Shown piece by piece: positions 1-8,815 of a DNA stretch of 64,000 nucleotides (position 1 is the stretch's first letter; the number at the start of each line of letters is the position of its first letter). The notes beneath the pieces were generated by a model. It ran no database searches and had not been told where the DNA came from. It worked only from the letters and a program-made list of their open reading frames with translations. This DNA is from Planctomycetota bacterium (GTDB taxonomy: Bacteria; Planctomycetota; UBA1135; GCA-002686595), in contig JAEUHZ010000021.1 in NCBI GenBank assembly GCA_016795205.1, positions 1 through 64,000 on the forward strand, read 5' to 3'. The position numbers and the translations under genes were made by a program.

Positions 1-195
1 CGCCTGCTCGACGAGTTGCTCGCGATCCAAGCGCCAGCAGACACGCGCGCGAGGCTGCGCGCGTTCCTGGCCGCGGAACGGCAGCAGCTCGGCCTCGCGG
101 ACGGAGCGCTGCTCACGATCGGCGGCCAGGCCGAGCGCGTGCTACGGCGCATGGCGCACCTGATCCTGAGCCTGCCCGAGGCGCAACTGGGGTGA
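1..195 (+). CDS. DUF1800 family protein, C-terminal fragment
   Basis: The frame is open from the first base to a TGA at 193-195, giving the last 64 residues of a longer protein. The tail (HLILSLPEAQLG) matches the usual end of DUF1800 proteins, which in planctomycetes and many other bacteria are encoded directly before a DUF1501 gene, as here. DUF1800/DUF1501 pairs are secreted proteins of unsettled biochemical role. The N-terminal part and any Tat signal lie outside the window. The call rests on the short tail plus the neighbour. Confidence 0.7.
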   Translation, partial: RLLDELLAIQAPADTRARLRAFLAAERQQLGLADGALLTIGGQAERVLRRMAHLILSLPEAQLG

Positions 196-200
196 AGCCG

Positions 201-1481
201 ATGTCACACCGTGGAGGGTTGGATCGACGGTCGCTGCTCACGGCCGGGCTCGGCCTGGGCGGGCTCGCGCTCTTGGGCGGGCGTGCACAGGCGCGCGTGC
301 GGCTCGCGGGGCCGTTCGGGCGCGGGGCAGAGGAGCGCGCAGGCCGCGTGCTCGTGCTGGTGCAGCTCACGGGTGGGAACGACGGGCTCTCCACGGTGGT
401 GCCGCACGGCGACGACGCCTATGGCCGCGCACGCACCGCGACGCGCATCGCGGCCAACGAGGTCCTGCGAATCGACGACTACCGCGGCCTGCATCCAGCG
501 CTCAAGGGCCTGAAGCGGCACTACGACGCCGGACGCCTGGCGATCATCGAGGGTTGCGGCTACCCCGAGCCGATTCGCTCCCACTTCCGCTCGTACGAGG
601 TCTGGCACACGGCCAACGCCAAGGGGCGCGCCTCGGGTCAGGGCTGGGTCGGTCGGCTGGCGGACGCCGCCTTTGGGGTCGAAGAGACGCCGGAGCTCGT
701 CGTGCACGTCGGCGGCACCGCGCCCTACTCCGTGTACTCGCTCTCGCATCCGCCGGTGATCTTCAACACGCCGCAGAGCTATCGCTGGATCGGCCCCGAG
801 ACGGAGGACCTGGCCGCGTACCGGCAGGCGGCCGAGGCCGACTCGCTGCGCCTGGAGGACGAGCGCCGGAAGCGCTCCAAGAAGAAGCAGACCGGCTCGG
901 AGGCCGCCATCGAGCGCCTGCGCGGCGTGCTGGCCGACGCCAACGAGTCCTCCGCCCGGATCCGCCGCGCGGCGGTCGCCTACACACCGCGGGCCGAGTA
1001 CCCGGCCGACGAGCTGGGCGAGTCCCTGCGCATCGTGGCGTCCCTGGTCGATGCTCGGATCGGCACGCGCGTCGTGTCGGTCGAGCTCGGCGGCTTCGAC
1101 AGCCACGACAACCAGCGCGCTCAGCACGACGGACGCATGCGTGTCCTCGACGGCGCGCTCTCGGCGTTCCTGGACGACCTCCAGGGGCGATCGGTCGCGG
1201 ACGACGTGCTGGTCGTGGTCTTCAGCGAGTTCGGACGGCGCGTCCAGGAGAACGGCTCGCGCGGCACGGACCACGGCACGGCCGGCCCCATGCTCGTCCT
1301 GGGCAATCGGGTCAAGGGCGGGCTGCACGGCAAGCACCCGTCGCTCACCGAGCTGGACCGCGGCGATCTGGTCCACACCACGGACTTCCGCGGCGTCTAC
1401 GCGGCCGCGATCGAGCGCTGGTTCGGCGCGGACTCCGCGCGGGTCCTGGGCGGGCGCTTCGCGCCAATTCGCGTCGTGTGA
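201..1481 (+). CDS. DUF1501 domain protein, Tat-exported
   Basis: A 426-residue protein with an N-terminal twin-arginine signal (DRRSLLTAG followed by a hydrophobic Gly/Leu stretch and an AQA-like cleavage site near residue 31). DUF1501 proteins have an alkaline-phosphatase/sulfatase-like fold; the family landmarks are visible: the QLTGGNDGL block after the signal, ELGGFDSHDNQ mid-protein, and EFGRRVQENGSRGTDHGTAG near residue 350. Length is normal for the family. An alternative GTG start at 192 overlaps the DUF1800 stop and would couple translation; I prefer ATG 201 because it places the twin arginines in the usual position. The enzymatic activity is unknown. Confidence 0.88.
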   Translation: MSHRGGLDRRSLLTAGLGLGGLALLGGRAQARVRLAGPFGRGAEERAGRVLVLVQLTGGNDGLSTVVPHGDDAYGRARTATRIAANEVLRIDDYRGLHPALKGLKRHYDAGRLAIIEGCGYPEPIRSHFRSYEVWHTANAKGRASGQGWVGRLADAAFGVEETPELVVHVGGTAPYSVYSLSHPPVIFNTPQSYRWIGPETEDLAAYRQAAEADSLRLEDERRKRSKKKQTGSEAAIERLRGVLADANESSARIRRAAVAYTPRAEYPADELGESLRIVASLVDARIGTRVVSVELGGFDSHDNQRAQHDGRMRVLDGALSAFLDDLQGRSVADDVLVVVFSEFGRRVQENGSRGTDHGTAGPMLVLGNRVKGGLHGKHPSLTELDRGDLVHTTDFRGVYAAAIERWFGADSARVLGGRFAPIRVV

Positions 1482-1498
1482 GAGACCTCGGCGCGGCC

Positions 1499-1921
1499 TC
1501 AGGCGGCGCGCAGGATCGTGTGCAGGCGCATGATCGCCGCGCGGTCGGCGTCGAGCTCCAGCGTCGGGTAGGCCGCGCCGAAGCTGGCCCAGCGGAACTC
1601 GGCCCAGCGTGGATCGAGCCGCAGCTGCGGGGGCGCCGCGATGGTCTGGAACCCGTACGTCCACTCGATGACGTCCTCGTCGCCGAACGACCAGTGGGTC
1701 GGCATGCCGAGGTCGATCACGCCGGCCGGTTGGAGCAGACCCGTGTCGTCCAGCACCTCGCGGTGGATCGCGTGCTCCAGCTTCTCGCCGAAGCCGATCG
1801 TGCCGTGCACCGGGCCCCAGAGGCTCTCGATGCCCTGCGCGCTGCGCAGCAGCAGGTAGCGGGGCTCGGGGCCGGCGGCCTCGAAGACGAAGACCTTGAT
1901 CCGGTGGATCAGCTCGCTCAT
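1499..1921 (-). CDS. Nudix-like protein with altered Nudix box
   Basis: 140 residues, the size of a single Nudix domain. The Nudix box G-x5-E-x7-RE-x2-(E)E-x-GU can be laid over residues of the segment GTIGFGEKLEHAIHREVLDD followed by TGL, but the two metal-binding glutamates after RE are both aspartate (REVLDDTGL). The flanking sequence (RYLLLRSAQG before; WTYGF and WAEFRWASF after) fits Nudix hydrolases such as the dihydroneopterin-triphosphate/dATP pyrophosphohydrolase group. Adjacent, divergent folC is the only contextual hint of a folate link. Substrate cannot be assigned; reduced or altered metal chemistry is possible. Confidence 0.75.
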   Translation of the reverse strand: MSELIHRIKVFVFEAAGPEPRYLLLRSAQGIESLWGPVHGTIGFGEKLEHAIHREVLDDTGLLQPAGVIDLGMPTHWSFGDEDVIEWTYGFQTIAAPPQLRLDPRWAEFRWASFGAAYPTLELDADRAAIMRLHTILRAA

Positions 1922-2025
1922 CGCTGGGTCGAGGGGGTGGTCAACACTGCAACTTCCTAGATCCTTACACGCTCCATCGGACCTTCGGCAAGCCCTCCAG
2001 GAGCCGGAATCGGCCTGCGCGCCGG

Positions 2026-2054
2026 TTGGAGGCCGGGCGGCGCGGTCGTAGGGT
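2026..2054 (+). promoter_or_regulatory. sigma-70-type promoter of folC
   Basis: TTGGAG at 2026-2031, a 17-base spacer and TAGGGT at 2049-2054. The hexamer ends 7 bases before ATG 2062, so transcription would begin at or within a base or two of the start codon, giving a leaderless mRNA. No Shine-Dalgarno sequence precedes the ATG. Confidence 0.55.
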
Positions 2055-2061
2055 CCCGCCC

Positions 2062-3357
2062 ATGCCCACGCCCCGGCTCGCCCAGGCCCTGAACGCCCTC
2101 GACGCCCTCGTCGACTGGGAGCGTCGGGACCGGCGCGGGATGCGGGTCGGTCTGGCGCCCATGGTGGACCTCATGGAACGGCTGGGGTCTCCCCACCAGT
2201 CGTTCCGCGCGGTCCATGTGACGGGCACGAAGGGCAAGGGCACGACCGCGGCGCTGGTCTCCGAGGTGCTGGCGCGCGCCGGCCTGCGGACCGGCCTCTA
2301 CACGTCGCCGCACGTCGAGCGCGTGAACGAGCGCGTGCGGATCGACGGACGCGAGGTGGCGGACGACGACCTCGCGGCGGCCCTCGAGGACGCGCTCGCG
2401 GCGCGTGCGGCAGCCATCCACGCGGGCACGGCCGCCGACGAGGCCACCTGGTTCGACCTCGTCACGGCCGCGGCGTTCCTGGTCTTCCAACGCGCCCGCT
2501 GTGACTGGGCCGTCGTCGAGGTCGGCATCGGCGGGCGGCTCGACTCGACGAACGTGGTTCGGGGCGAGGTGGCGGTCGTGACGAACGTCGACCTCGAGCA
2601 CGTCGCGGTGCTCGGCGCGACGCGCGCCGCCATCGCGCGCGAAAAGGGTGGCATCGTGAAGCGCGGTTCCGTGCTGGTGACCGGCGTGCACCCCGATCCG
2701 GGCGCGCGGCCAGAGGACGACGCGGCCGGCGTGCTCGCGTCGATCGCAGAGGGGCAAGGCGCCGCGCTGGTCCGACCGGCGCAAGTCGCCGCGGACCTCG
2801 CGGAGCGCAACGCCGACCTGGCGCGACTCGCGCTCGACGCGCTGGGCCAGCGTGGCCTGCGCGGCGCGCGGGGCGAGACCATCTCTGGCGCGCTGCTCGA
2901 CGCCGCGGCCGTGGACGCTGCGCGCCTGCCCGGGCGCCAGGAGCTGCGCTCGGCGCGCGGCGTTCCGGTGCTCCTCGACGGCGCCCATGTGGCCTCCAGC
3001 CTGGAGCGGGTGCTGGCCGAGGCCGCGCGCGATCGGCGTCTCCCCCCGCGTCAGCCCGTGGTCGTGCTGGCCCTGGGCCGGGACAAGGACGCGGGGGCCG
3101 TGCTCAAGGTGCTCGCGGGGTCGGTCGATAGGCTGGTCTGCACCACGGCGGCCTCCGGGCCGTTGCGGGCGGCGGAAACCATGGCCGAGGAAGCCACTCG
3201 AGCCGGAATCGGCGCCGAAACAGCGCCGGACCCGGCGGCGGCCCTGGCCCAGGCCCTCCAGCTCGCGGCGGACGGTGGCTGGGTGCTGGTCACGGGCTCC
3301 TTCCACCTGGCGGGAGCGACGCGGCCCCTCCTCGACGCCCCCCGGAAAGCCCCTTGA
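2062..3357 (+). CDS. folC: bifunctional folylpolyglutamate/dihydrofolate synthase
   Basis: 431 residues, the usual FolC/Mur-ligase-family length. It joins glutamate to dihydropteroate/folates with ATP in folate biosynthesis in the cytoplasm. Visible signatures are the early motif with L-x8-HVTGTKGKGTTA (P-loop), YTSPH in the substrate region, the VEVGIGGRLDSTN motif, TNVDLEHVAVLG, and the C-terminal ligand domain with LLDGAHVASS. A frame extension upstream exists, but ATG 2062 directly follows a well-spaced promoter and gives the standard N-terminus. Its stop overlaps an optional TTG start of the next gene. Confidence 0.93.
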   Translation: MPTPRLAQALNALDALVDWERRDRRGMRVGLAPMVDLMERLGSPHQSFRAVHVTGTKGKGTTAALVSEVLARAGLRTGLYTSPHVERVNERVRIDGREVADDDLAAALEDALAARAAAIHAGTAADEATWFDLVTAAAFLVFQRARCDWAVVEVGIGGRLDSTNVVRGEVAVVTNVDLEHVAVLGATRAAIAREKGGIVKRGSVLVTGVHPDPGARPEDDAAGVLASIAEGQGAALVRPAQVAADLAERNADLARLALDALGQRGLRGARGETISGALLDAAAVDAARLPGRQELRSARGVPVLLDGAHVASSLERVLAEAARDRRLPPRQPVVVLALGRDKDAGAVLKVLAGSVDRLVCTTAASGPLRAAETMAEEATRAGIGAETAPDPAAALAQALQLAADGGWVLVTGSFHLAGATRPLLDAPRKAP

Positions 3358-3362
3358 CCGCG

Positions 3363-3866
3363 ATGCTGACGATCGTCTCGGACCTGCTCCTGACGGATTC
3401 GTTCCTGATCAAGGGCAACATCGAGAACAAGTACACGCGCCTCTCGCAGGTGCTCGACGAGCACCGGCGCTACTTCGTCAAGGTGCGCGACGCCACGCTC
3501 GTCGACCTGAACTCCTGCGAGCGGATCCACACGCCGCTCTTGCACGTCAACGTCGACGAGGTGCTGTTGGCCCACGAGTTCCTCGACCAGGGCGGCGATC
3601 CGCAGCAGCGCGAGCTGGCGAAGAATCAGTCCATGCACCGCGTGCGGGTCTTCTACACGGGGAACCTGAACGTCGAGCTGGGCGGCGAGGTGCGACCCGG
3701 CTCGTACGAAGCCGACGACCGCGCGTCCCGGCGCTTCTTCACGATGCGCAACCCGGTACTGCGCGGCTTCAACGACCGCGGGGACCAGGACCTCAAGCTC
3801 GTCACGAAGCTGTCCTACGCGATCCTGAACAAGCTGCGCCTGTCGTACGTCTACGACTTCAACTGA
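3363..3866 (+). CDS. conserved-looking hypothetical protein
   Basis: 167 residues; I do not recognise a family. No signal peptide or membrane segment is visible. It is mixed alpha/beta in appearance and charged, begins LTIVSDLLLTDSFLIKGNIE, and ends in the aromatic tail YVYDFN. The composition (Tyr, Asn, Phe, few low-complexity stretches) is that of a folded protein. It follows folC with a 5-base gap, and a TTG at 3354 overlaps the folC stop, so it is probably co-transcribed and perhaps translationally coupled. No function is proposed. Confidence 0.7.
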   Translation: MLTIVSDLLLTDSFLIKGNIENKYTRLSQVLDEHRRYFVKVRDATLVDLNSCERIHTPLLHVNVDEVLLAHEFLDQGGDPQQRELAKNQSMHRVRVFYTGNLNVELGGEVRPGSYEADDRASRRFFTMRNPVLRGFNDRGDQDLKLVTKLSYAILNKLRLSYVYDFN

Positions 3867-3892
3867 GCGCGCAGGCACGCCGCGCAGCGCCG

Positions 3893-3945
3893 CGGCCCGC
3901 CCGACTGGACCGTGAGCGGTCCAGAACGAGATGAGGGGCGGGCCG
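3893..3945. terminator. nested perfect hairpins after the folC operon
   Basis: An outer perfect 10-bp stem (3893-3902 with 3936-3945) encloses an inner perfect 8-bp stem with a TGAG loop (3905-3912, 3917-3924). It begins 26 bases after the stop of the preceding gene. There is no T-tract, so it may be a Rho-independent-like structure without U-run or another RNA element. Confidence 0.5.
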
Positions 3946-4102
3946 TGGCCATTCCACACGACGCTGCTCTGCTTCCGGGGACAGGCCGTGACTCGCGCGC
4001 TGAATGCTCCGGCGCATCCGCCGCAGCGGGCGGGACTCCGGCCGGCGTCCGTCCACGAGCTCCCGCGGGTCGACTGGACCCGTCCCGCTGGCGTGTGAGA
4101 GC

Positions 4103-4576
4103 ATGCCTCCAGGCATGGACCCTGAGGCACGAGCGACCCCTGCGCCCCCGCGGCGGCGCACCGTCGAGCACTGGCTGCTCCTCGGCTTGGCGCTGGCGGC
4201 GCTGGGAGCCCTGCTGGCCCTGGGCTTCGTCGTCGAGCCCGATCCGCGCGGTTTCGGCACGCACGAACAACTGGGCTTCGCACCCTGCCGCTTCCTGTTG
4301 CTGACCGGCGTCCCCTGCCCGGGCTGCGGCGTCACCACCTCGGTGGCGCACGCCGCCCGCGGCGACCTCGCAGCGTCGCTCGCCAGCCAGCCGTTCGGGC
4401 TCGTGGTGCTCCTCCTCGCGCCGGCCGCGGCGGTCTACGCGCTCGTCAAGCACGCGCGAGGCCACGACCTCGCCGAGGTCCTGCGGGCCACGCGGCTGGG
4501 CTGGTGGGCGGCGGGGATCGGGCTCGCCGCGCTGGCGGCGTGGGCCTGGAAGGTCGCGGCCATGAGCGGACGGTGA
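4103..4576 (+). CDS. DUF2752 membrane protein
   Basis: 157 residues (153 if ATG 4115 is used). The family hallmark is clear: a CRFLLLTGVPCPGCGVTTS block with CPGCG, followed by a GDLAASLASQPFG segment; DUF2752 proteins are small inner-membrane proteins of unknown role with this cysteine motif. Three hydrophobic segments are visible, near residues 22-42, 90-112 and 133-152, with a short charged C-terminus. It stands alone on the strand, about 50 bases before the AI-2E family gene. Function unknown. Confidence 0.85.
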   Translation: MPPGMDPEARATPAPPRRRTVEHWLLLGLALAALGALLALGFVVEPDPRGFGTHEQLGFAPCRFLLLTGVPCPGCGVTTSVAHAARGDLAASLASQPFGLVVLLLAPAAAVYALVKHARGHDLAEVLRATRLGWWAAGIGLAALAAWAWKVAAMSGR

Positions 4577-4628
4577 GCGGACCGAGGGTGTTCGCGGCCG
4601 CGACACCAGACTCCGGGGCAGGACTTCG

Positions 4629-5699
4629 ATGACCAGAAAGCAGCACCGAGACCTGTTCCAGATCCTCCTCTCCGTGCTGTTCCTGGCCGGTCTGGTCTTC
4701 TTGTCCCTGCGAGTGATGGGGCCATTCCTGCCCGCGCTGGTGTGGGCTTCGATGACCGTGATCGCGACCTGGCGGCTCATGCTGGCCGTCGAGCGCCGGC
4801 TGTGGCGCAAGCGCTGGGCGGCTGTGATCGTGATGACGATCGCGCTCTTGCTCGTCTTGATCGTGCCGCTCTCGCTGGCGGTCGGGACGATCGTGACCCA
4901 CGTCGACGAGATCACCGGCTGGGTCAAGTCACTGCAGACCGGTGACCTCCCAGCGCCACCGGAGTGGGTCGCGCGCGTGCCCCTCGTCGGCCAGCGCGTC
5001 GACGGGGCTTGGCGGCAGGTGCTCGTGGAGGGCGACTTGGCCGAACGAGTGACGCCCTACCTGGGCGACGTCGTGAATTGGTTCATCGCGCAGCTCGGCA
5101 GCCTGGGCTCGATCGTGGTGCATTTCCTGCTGACCGTCGTGCTGGCGGCGATCCTCTACGCGCACGGAGAGACGGCGGCTCGCGCCGTGAACCGCTTCGC
5201 GCGCCGCATCGGAGGCGAGAAGGGCGAGAACGCGGTCACGCTGGCCGGCCAGGCGATCCGCGGCGTGGCCTTGGGCGTCGTCGTGACGGCCTTCGCGCAG
5301 GCGGTGCTGGGCGGCATCGGCCTCGCGATCGTGGGCGTGCCCTTCGCCTCGCTGCTCACGGCGATCATGTTCCTCCTGGCCATCGCGCAGATCGGCGTGG
5401 CGCCGGTGCTCGTCGGCTGTGTCGCGTGGCTGTATTGGCGCGGAGATGGCGGCTGGGCCACGGGCCTGCTCGTCTGGACGGTCATCGTCGCCGCTCTGGA
5501 CAACTTCCTGCGGCCGGTCTTGATCCGTCGCGGGGCGGACCTGCCGCTGCTCCTGATCTTCGCCGGGGTCATCGGCGGCCTGGTCACGTTCGGGCTCATC
5601 GGCCTGTTCCTCGGGCCCGTGGTCCTGGCCGTGACCTACACGCTGATCTCGGCCTGGATCGCGAGCGGGACCTCCGAGGAGTCCGAGGCGCCCGCCTGA
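4629..5699 (+). CDS. AI-2E family transporter (PerM/YdiK type)
   Basis: 356 residues with the family pattern: two N-terminal membrane segments (about 12-48), a third at 66-88, a soluble amphipathic stretch (residues 90-155), a further segment near 160-180, then a cluster of C-terminal membrane segments from about residue 210. The C-terminal half carries the conserved DNFLRPVLI and GVIGGLVTFGLIGLFLGPVV motifs. AI-2E family members export small molecules or ions; substrates vary (autoinducer-2, Na+/Li+), so none is assigned. The start is the first ATG after a purine-rich stretch (GGGGCAGGA). Confidence 0.9.
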   Translation: MTRKQHRDLFQILLSVLFLAGLVFLSLRVMGPFLPALVWASMTVIATWRLMLAVERRLWRKRWAAVIVMTIALLLVLIVPLSLAVGTIVTHVDEITGWVKSLQTGDLPAPPEWVARVPLVGQRVDGAWRQVLVEGDLAERVTPYLGDVVNWFIAQLGSLGSIVVHFLLTVVLAAILYAHGETAARAVNRFARRIGGEKGENAVTLAGQAIRGVALGVVVTAFAQAVLGGIGLAIVGVPFASLLTAIMFLLAIAQIGVAPVLVGCVAWLYWRGDGGWATGLLVWTVIVAALDNFLRPVLIRRGADLPLLLIFAGVIGGLVTFGLIGLFLGPVVLAVTYTLISAWIASGTSEESEAPA

Positions 5700-5714
5700 C
5701 CCCGACGACGCGGA

Positions 5715-6761
5715 TCAGGTCAAGCCGGTCCAGTCGTCCTTGGCGGTCCGTTTCCAGGTCGCACGGATCGCGTCGTGGAGTTCCTTCTGGAGTGGTCCGG
5801 CCGCGAGGAGCGCGGCGTTCTGCTGCCAGCGCTCGGGCTTGGTCGTCCCGACGATCAGCACGTGCACGCCCGGCTGCATCGCGCTGAACCGCAGGGCGAC
5901 GCCCGCGGCGCCCTCGGGGCCCTGCGAGCTGCGCGCCTCGCCTTGCGCGAAGGGGTAGGCGAGCTCCTGGAGCCGCTTCCAGTAGGGCACGTGGTAGCCG
6001 TTCCCGGGCTCGGCGTCGTAGCGCCAGACGGCGTTCGCGATGGGACGCTTGGCGATGACCCCCAGGCCCTTCTCGCGCGCCAACGGCAGCGTGAGCTCGA
6101 TGCACTCCTGGTCACAGATGTTGACCGACGTCTGCAAGGCATCGAAGCGGCCGCACTCGACCGCGAAGCGGGCGGCCTTGGAATCGCCGCTGTAGCCGAG
6201 GTAGCGCGCCTTCCCGTCCCGCTTGGCCTGCTCGAGCCCCTCGATGCACTCACCCTTGCGCAGCTCCTCCAGCGAGCAGGAGTGCAGTTGCAGCAGGTCG
6301 ACCGCGTCCGTCTTCAGACGCTTCAGGCTGCGCTCCAAGGACAGCAGCACGCCAGACTTCGTCCATTCCTGGCCGGCGCCGCTCGCGTCCGTCGCGTGGC
6401 CGCACTTCGTGAACAGGTGGAAGTCCTTGCGGCGATGACCGATGGCGGCGCCGATCTTCTCCTCGGAGTCCAGGTAGCACTCGGCCGTGTCGACCACGTT
6501 CAGACCGGCGTCGAGCGCGGTGTTGAGCAGCCGCTCGACCACGGCCGGCTCGGCCCGCTCGTAGCCGATCTCGGCGCCGCCGAAGCCCAGCAGAGCCACG
6601 GTCAGGTCCGTCTTGCCGAAACGCCGCCGCTCGAGCGCGACCGGAACTGCCGCGCCGTCCTGGCGGCCGAGCGCGCTGGCGCGCGGGAGGATCGTGACGG
6701 CCGCGGCGGCCGCGGCCGATGCGCGCAGGACCTCGCGACGAGAAGGACGGAACGTGCTCAT
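5715..6761 (-). CDS. Tat-exported aldo/keto reductase
   Basis: 348 residues. The N-terminus (SRREVLRASAAAAAA...ASA) is a twin-arginine signal peptide, so the enzyme is predicted to be exported folded with its nicotinamide cofactor. The aldo/keto-reductase barrel follows: RRFGKTDLTVALLGFGG, the catalytic Asp and Tyr in DTAECY, Lys in FTKCGH, and His in LLQLHS, then the GVIAKRPIAN and GTTKPE cofactor segments. Substrate unknown. A good Shine-Dalgarno sequence (AGAGGAG) precedes the ATG. The gene converges on the AI-2E family gene with a 15-base gap. Confidence 0.9.
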   Translation of the reverse strand: MSTFRPSRREVLRASAAAAAAVTILPRASALGRQDGAAVPVALERRRFGKTDLTVALLGFGGAEIGYERAEPAVVERLLNTALDAGLNVVDTAECYLDSEEKIGAAIGHRRKDFHLFTKCGHATDASGAGQEWTKSGVLLSLERSLKRLKTDAVDLLQLHSCSLEELRKGECIEGLEQAKRDGKARYLGYSGDSKAARFAVECGRFDALQTSVNICDQECIELTLPLAREKGLGVIAKRPIANAVWRYDAEPGNGYHVPYWKRLQELAYPFAQGEARSSQGPEGAAGVALRFSAMQPGVHVLIVGTTKPERWQQNAALLAAGPLQKELHDAIRATWKRTAKDDWTGLT

Positions 6762-6849
6762 GGGCGATCTCCTCTGGAGCCGGCACGGCGCAGCGGGGCT
6801 GAGGCTGCCGCGCGCCAGCGGCGTTCGCGCATCCTAGCCGGGTTCAGGC

Positions 6850-7554
6850 TCAGGCCGAGTAGATCCGGTGGCAGTCGTCGTGGTCGTCGATGCGTTCGAG
6901 GAAGTCCTCGTGGGCCTGTCGCTCCTCGGGCGCGAGCGCGGCGCGCTCCTTGGCCCGGTAGCCCATCTCCGACTGCGTGACCGTCCAGCCCGCGGCTTGG
7001 AGGGCCTTGGTGACGGCGTCGAGGTCGGTGGGGGCCGTGTAGAAGCGCGCACCCGTCTCGGACTCGGCCGCGTCCTCCAGCGGCTCGACGTCAGCCGCAC
7101 CGGCCTCCAGGGCCGCGGTCTCGATGTCGAGCCCCGTTCGGGACTGGGTGGCCTCGATGATCCCGAGGTGGTCGAAGAAGAACATGACCTTCGCGCCGAA
7201 CCGGCCGTCCTTGAACATCGAACGCATGTCGGGTGCCGTGCGATTCCGATTGTCCGTCAGGCACTCGATGATCACCGGCACGTTCTGCGGTGACATCCCC
7301 TCGAACGTGACCAGCTCGAACGCGGCCGTGTCGGCGCCCGCGCCGCTGCCCTTCTTCACGGCGCGGGCGATGACGTCGTTCGAGACGGATTGCTTCCGCG
7401 CGGCCTCGATGGCCAGCGCGAGGCGCGGATTGAAGGCGGGGTCGGGCGACCCCATCTTCGCGGCGACGGTGATCTCGCGTGCGAGCTTCGAGGTGATCTT
7501 GGCGCGCTTCTCGGCGTTGATGCCGCGCTTCTTCTGCAGCCACTGTCGACCCAT
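6850..7554 (-). CDS. yebC: YebC/PmpR/TACO1 family protein
   Basis: 234 residues, the normal length. YebC-family proteins act on translation elongation through difficult proline stretches and/or as DNA-binding regulators. Family sequence is evident: GRQWLQKKRGINAEKRAKI, LAREITVAAKMG, DPAFNPRLALAIEAA, RAVKKGSG and the EGMSPQNVPVIIECLTDN segment. The frame is open further upstream, but ATG 7554 sits 6 bases after a TACACT -10 hexamer and gives the canonical N-terminus. The C-terminus carries a short acidic extension (DDHDD). Confidence 0.92.
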   Translation of the reverse strand: MGRQWLQKKRGINAEKRAKITSKLAREITVAAKMGSPDPAFNPRLALAIEAARKQSVSNDVIARAVKKGSGAGADTAAFELVTFEGMSPQNVPVIIECLTDNRNRTAPDMRSMFKDGRFGAKVMFFFDHLGIIEATQSRTGLDIETAALEAGAADVEPLEDAAESETGARFYTAPTDLDAVTKALQAAGWTVTQSEMGYRAKERAALAPEERQAHEDFLERIDDHDDCHRIYSA

Positions 7555-7560
7555 GCCCGC

Positions 7561-7566
7561 AGTGTA
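7561..7566 (-). promoter_or_regulatory. -10 hexamer immediately upstream of yebC
   Basis: TACACT on the minus strand ends 6 bases before the yebC ATG. Only a weak -35 (TGAGCG) lies 17 bases further upstream. The position implies a leaderless transcript. Confidence 0.45.
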
Positions 7567-7762
7567 GTCGGCGGCCGAGGCCGCGCTCACGCCCGCAGAG
7601 CGTATTCCGACGCGACCGCAGAGGTCTCTCGTGCGCCGGTGGTCAGGGCCGCAGCGTCGCCCGGGGGCGCACGCAGCGCACTCGTACTCGCGCTTCAGCA
7701 CGGCGCTCGTGACGCGCGCCGGGCAGGCGGGGACCGTTCGTCCCCCTTGCCGACCACGGCGG

Positions 7763-8719
7763 TCAGCCCTCCTCGGACTCCGCTTCGTCCTCGGCCGCCG
7801 CCGCACCGCGGAGCTCGTCGAGCATCTCGACGTAGCTCGCGTAGCGACTGGCCGCGATCTCTCCCGCTTCCACGGCGTCGAAGACCGCGCAGCCCGGCTC
7901 GTGGTCGTGCGTGCAGTCGGGGAACTGGCAGCGTAGCTGGAACCGGCGGAACTCCGGGAAGCAGTCGCGCAGCGAGGCCTCGGGAATGCCGTAGGGCCGG
8001 AACACGCGGATGCCAGGCGTGTCGATCACGGCTCCGCCGAACGACAGCGCGTGGAGCTGCGAGAACGTCGTCGTGTGCTTCCCCTGGTCCCAGAACTTGC
8101 TGATCTTGCCGACCTTGAGCTGCAGCCCGGGTTCGAGCGCGTTGAGCAGGCTCGACTTGCCCGCGCCGGAGGCTCCGTAGACGACGCTCGTCTTCCCCGT
8201 GAGCAGCTCGCGCAGGGCGTCGAGACCCTCGCCCTTCGTCGCGCTGGTCGGCAGGACGTCGATCGGAATGCGCTCGTACGTGGCCTGGATCGCCGCGAGA
8301 TCCTCGGCGTCGACGAGGTCCGTCTTGTTCAGCACGAGCTTGGCGGGGATGTGCTGCCACCAGCAGGCCGCGAGGATGCGGTCGGTGCGGTTGCTCGAGA
8401 AGCCGGGCTTGGCGAGCGACCCCACGATGACGAGCTGGTCGACGTTCGCCGCGAGGACCTGCTCGCGCGGGTCGTGCGAGGACGCCACGCGCGAGAGCTG
8501 GTTCTTGCGGGGCAGGACGCGCTCGAGGCTGGCGGGTGAGCTGGCGAGGTCGACCTCGACCAGGTCGCCGACCGCGACGGGGTTCTTCTGCTCGCGTCGC
8601 ACGGAATCCTCCCCGTAGAGGATCCCGCGTGGCGCGGCCTGGACCACGCGTCCCTCGACCAGGACGTGGCACACCTTCGCGTCGGTGCGGATGACGCGAC
8701 CGAGTGTGGACGTTGCCAT
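7763..8719 (-). CDS. rsgA: ribosome small-subunit-dependent GTPase RsgA
   Basis: 318 residues. RsgA is a circularly permuted GTPase that tests the 30S decoding centre late in ribosome assembly. The permuted order is visible: OB-fold N-domain (residues 1-75), G4 (LNKTDLVD) before G1 (GASGAGKSSLLN) and G3 (IDTPG), then the C-terminal zinc finger with Cys and His in CQFPDCTHDHEPGC. ATG 8719 is chosen because it follows a TACGCT hexamer by 6 bases and starts the OB domain cleanly; the frame stays open upstream without homology. The C-terminus is acidic. Confidence 0.94.
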   Translation of the reverse strand: MATSTLGRVIRTDAKVCHVLVEGRVVQAAPRGILYGEDSVRREQKNPVAVGDLVEVDLASSPASLERVLPRKNQLSRVASSHDPREQVLAANVDQLVIVGSLAKPGFSSNRTDRILAACWWQHIPAKLVLNKTDLVDAEDLAAIQATYERIPIDVLPTSATKGEGLDALRELLTGKTSVVYGASGAGKSSLLNALEPGLQLKVGKISKFWDQGKHTTTFSQLHALSFGGAVIDTPGIRVFRPYGIPEASLRDCFPEFRRFQLRCQFPDCTHDHEPGCAVFDAVEAGEIAASRYASYVEMLDELRGAAAAEDEAESEEG

Positions 8720-8725
8720 GCGCGC

Positions 8726-8731
8726 AGCGTA
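8726..8731 (-). promoter_or_regulatory. -10 hexamer immediately upstream of rsgA
   Basis: TACGCT on the minus strand ends 6 bases before the rsgA ATG, with no convincing -35. This is the same geometry as at yebC. Confidence 0.4.
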
Positions 8732-8815
8732 GCCGCGGGGCGGGCGCTGAGCGCATCCGACGGCGGACCGGCCCCGAAAAACGGGCCAGATCCGCGGGGC
8801 CAGGCCGCTGAAGAC

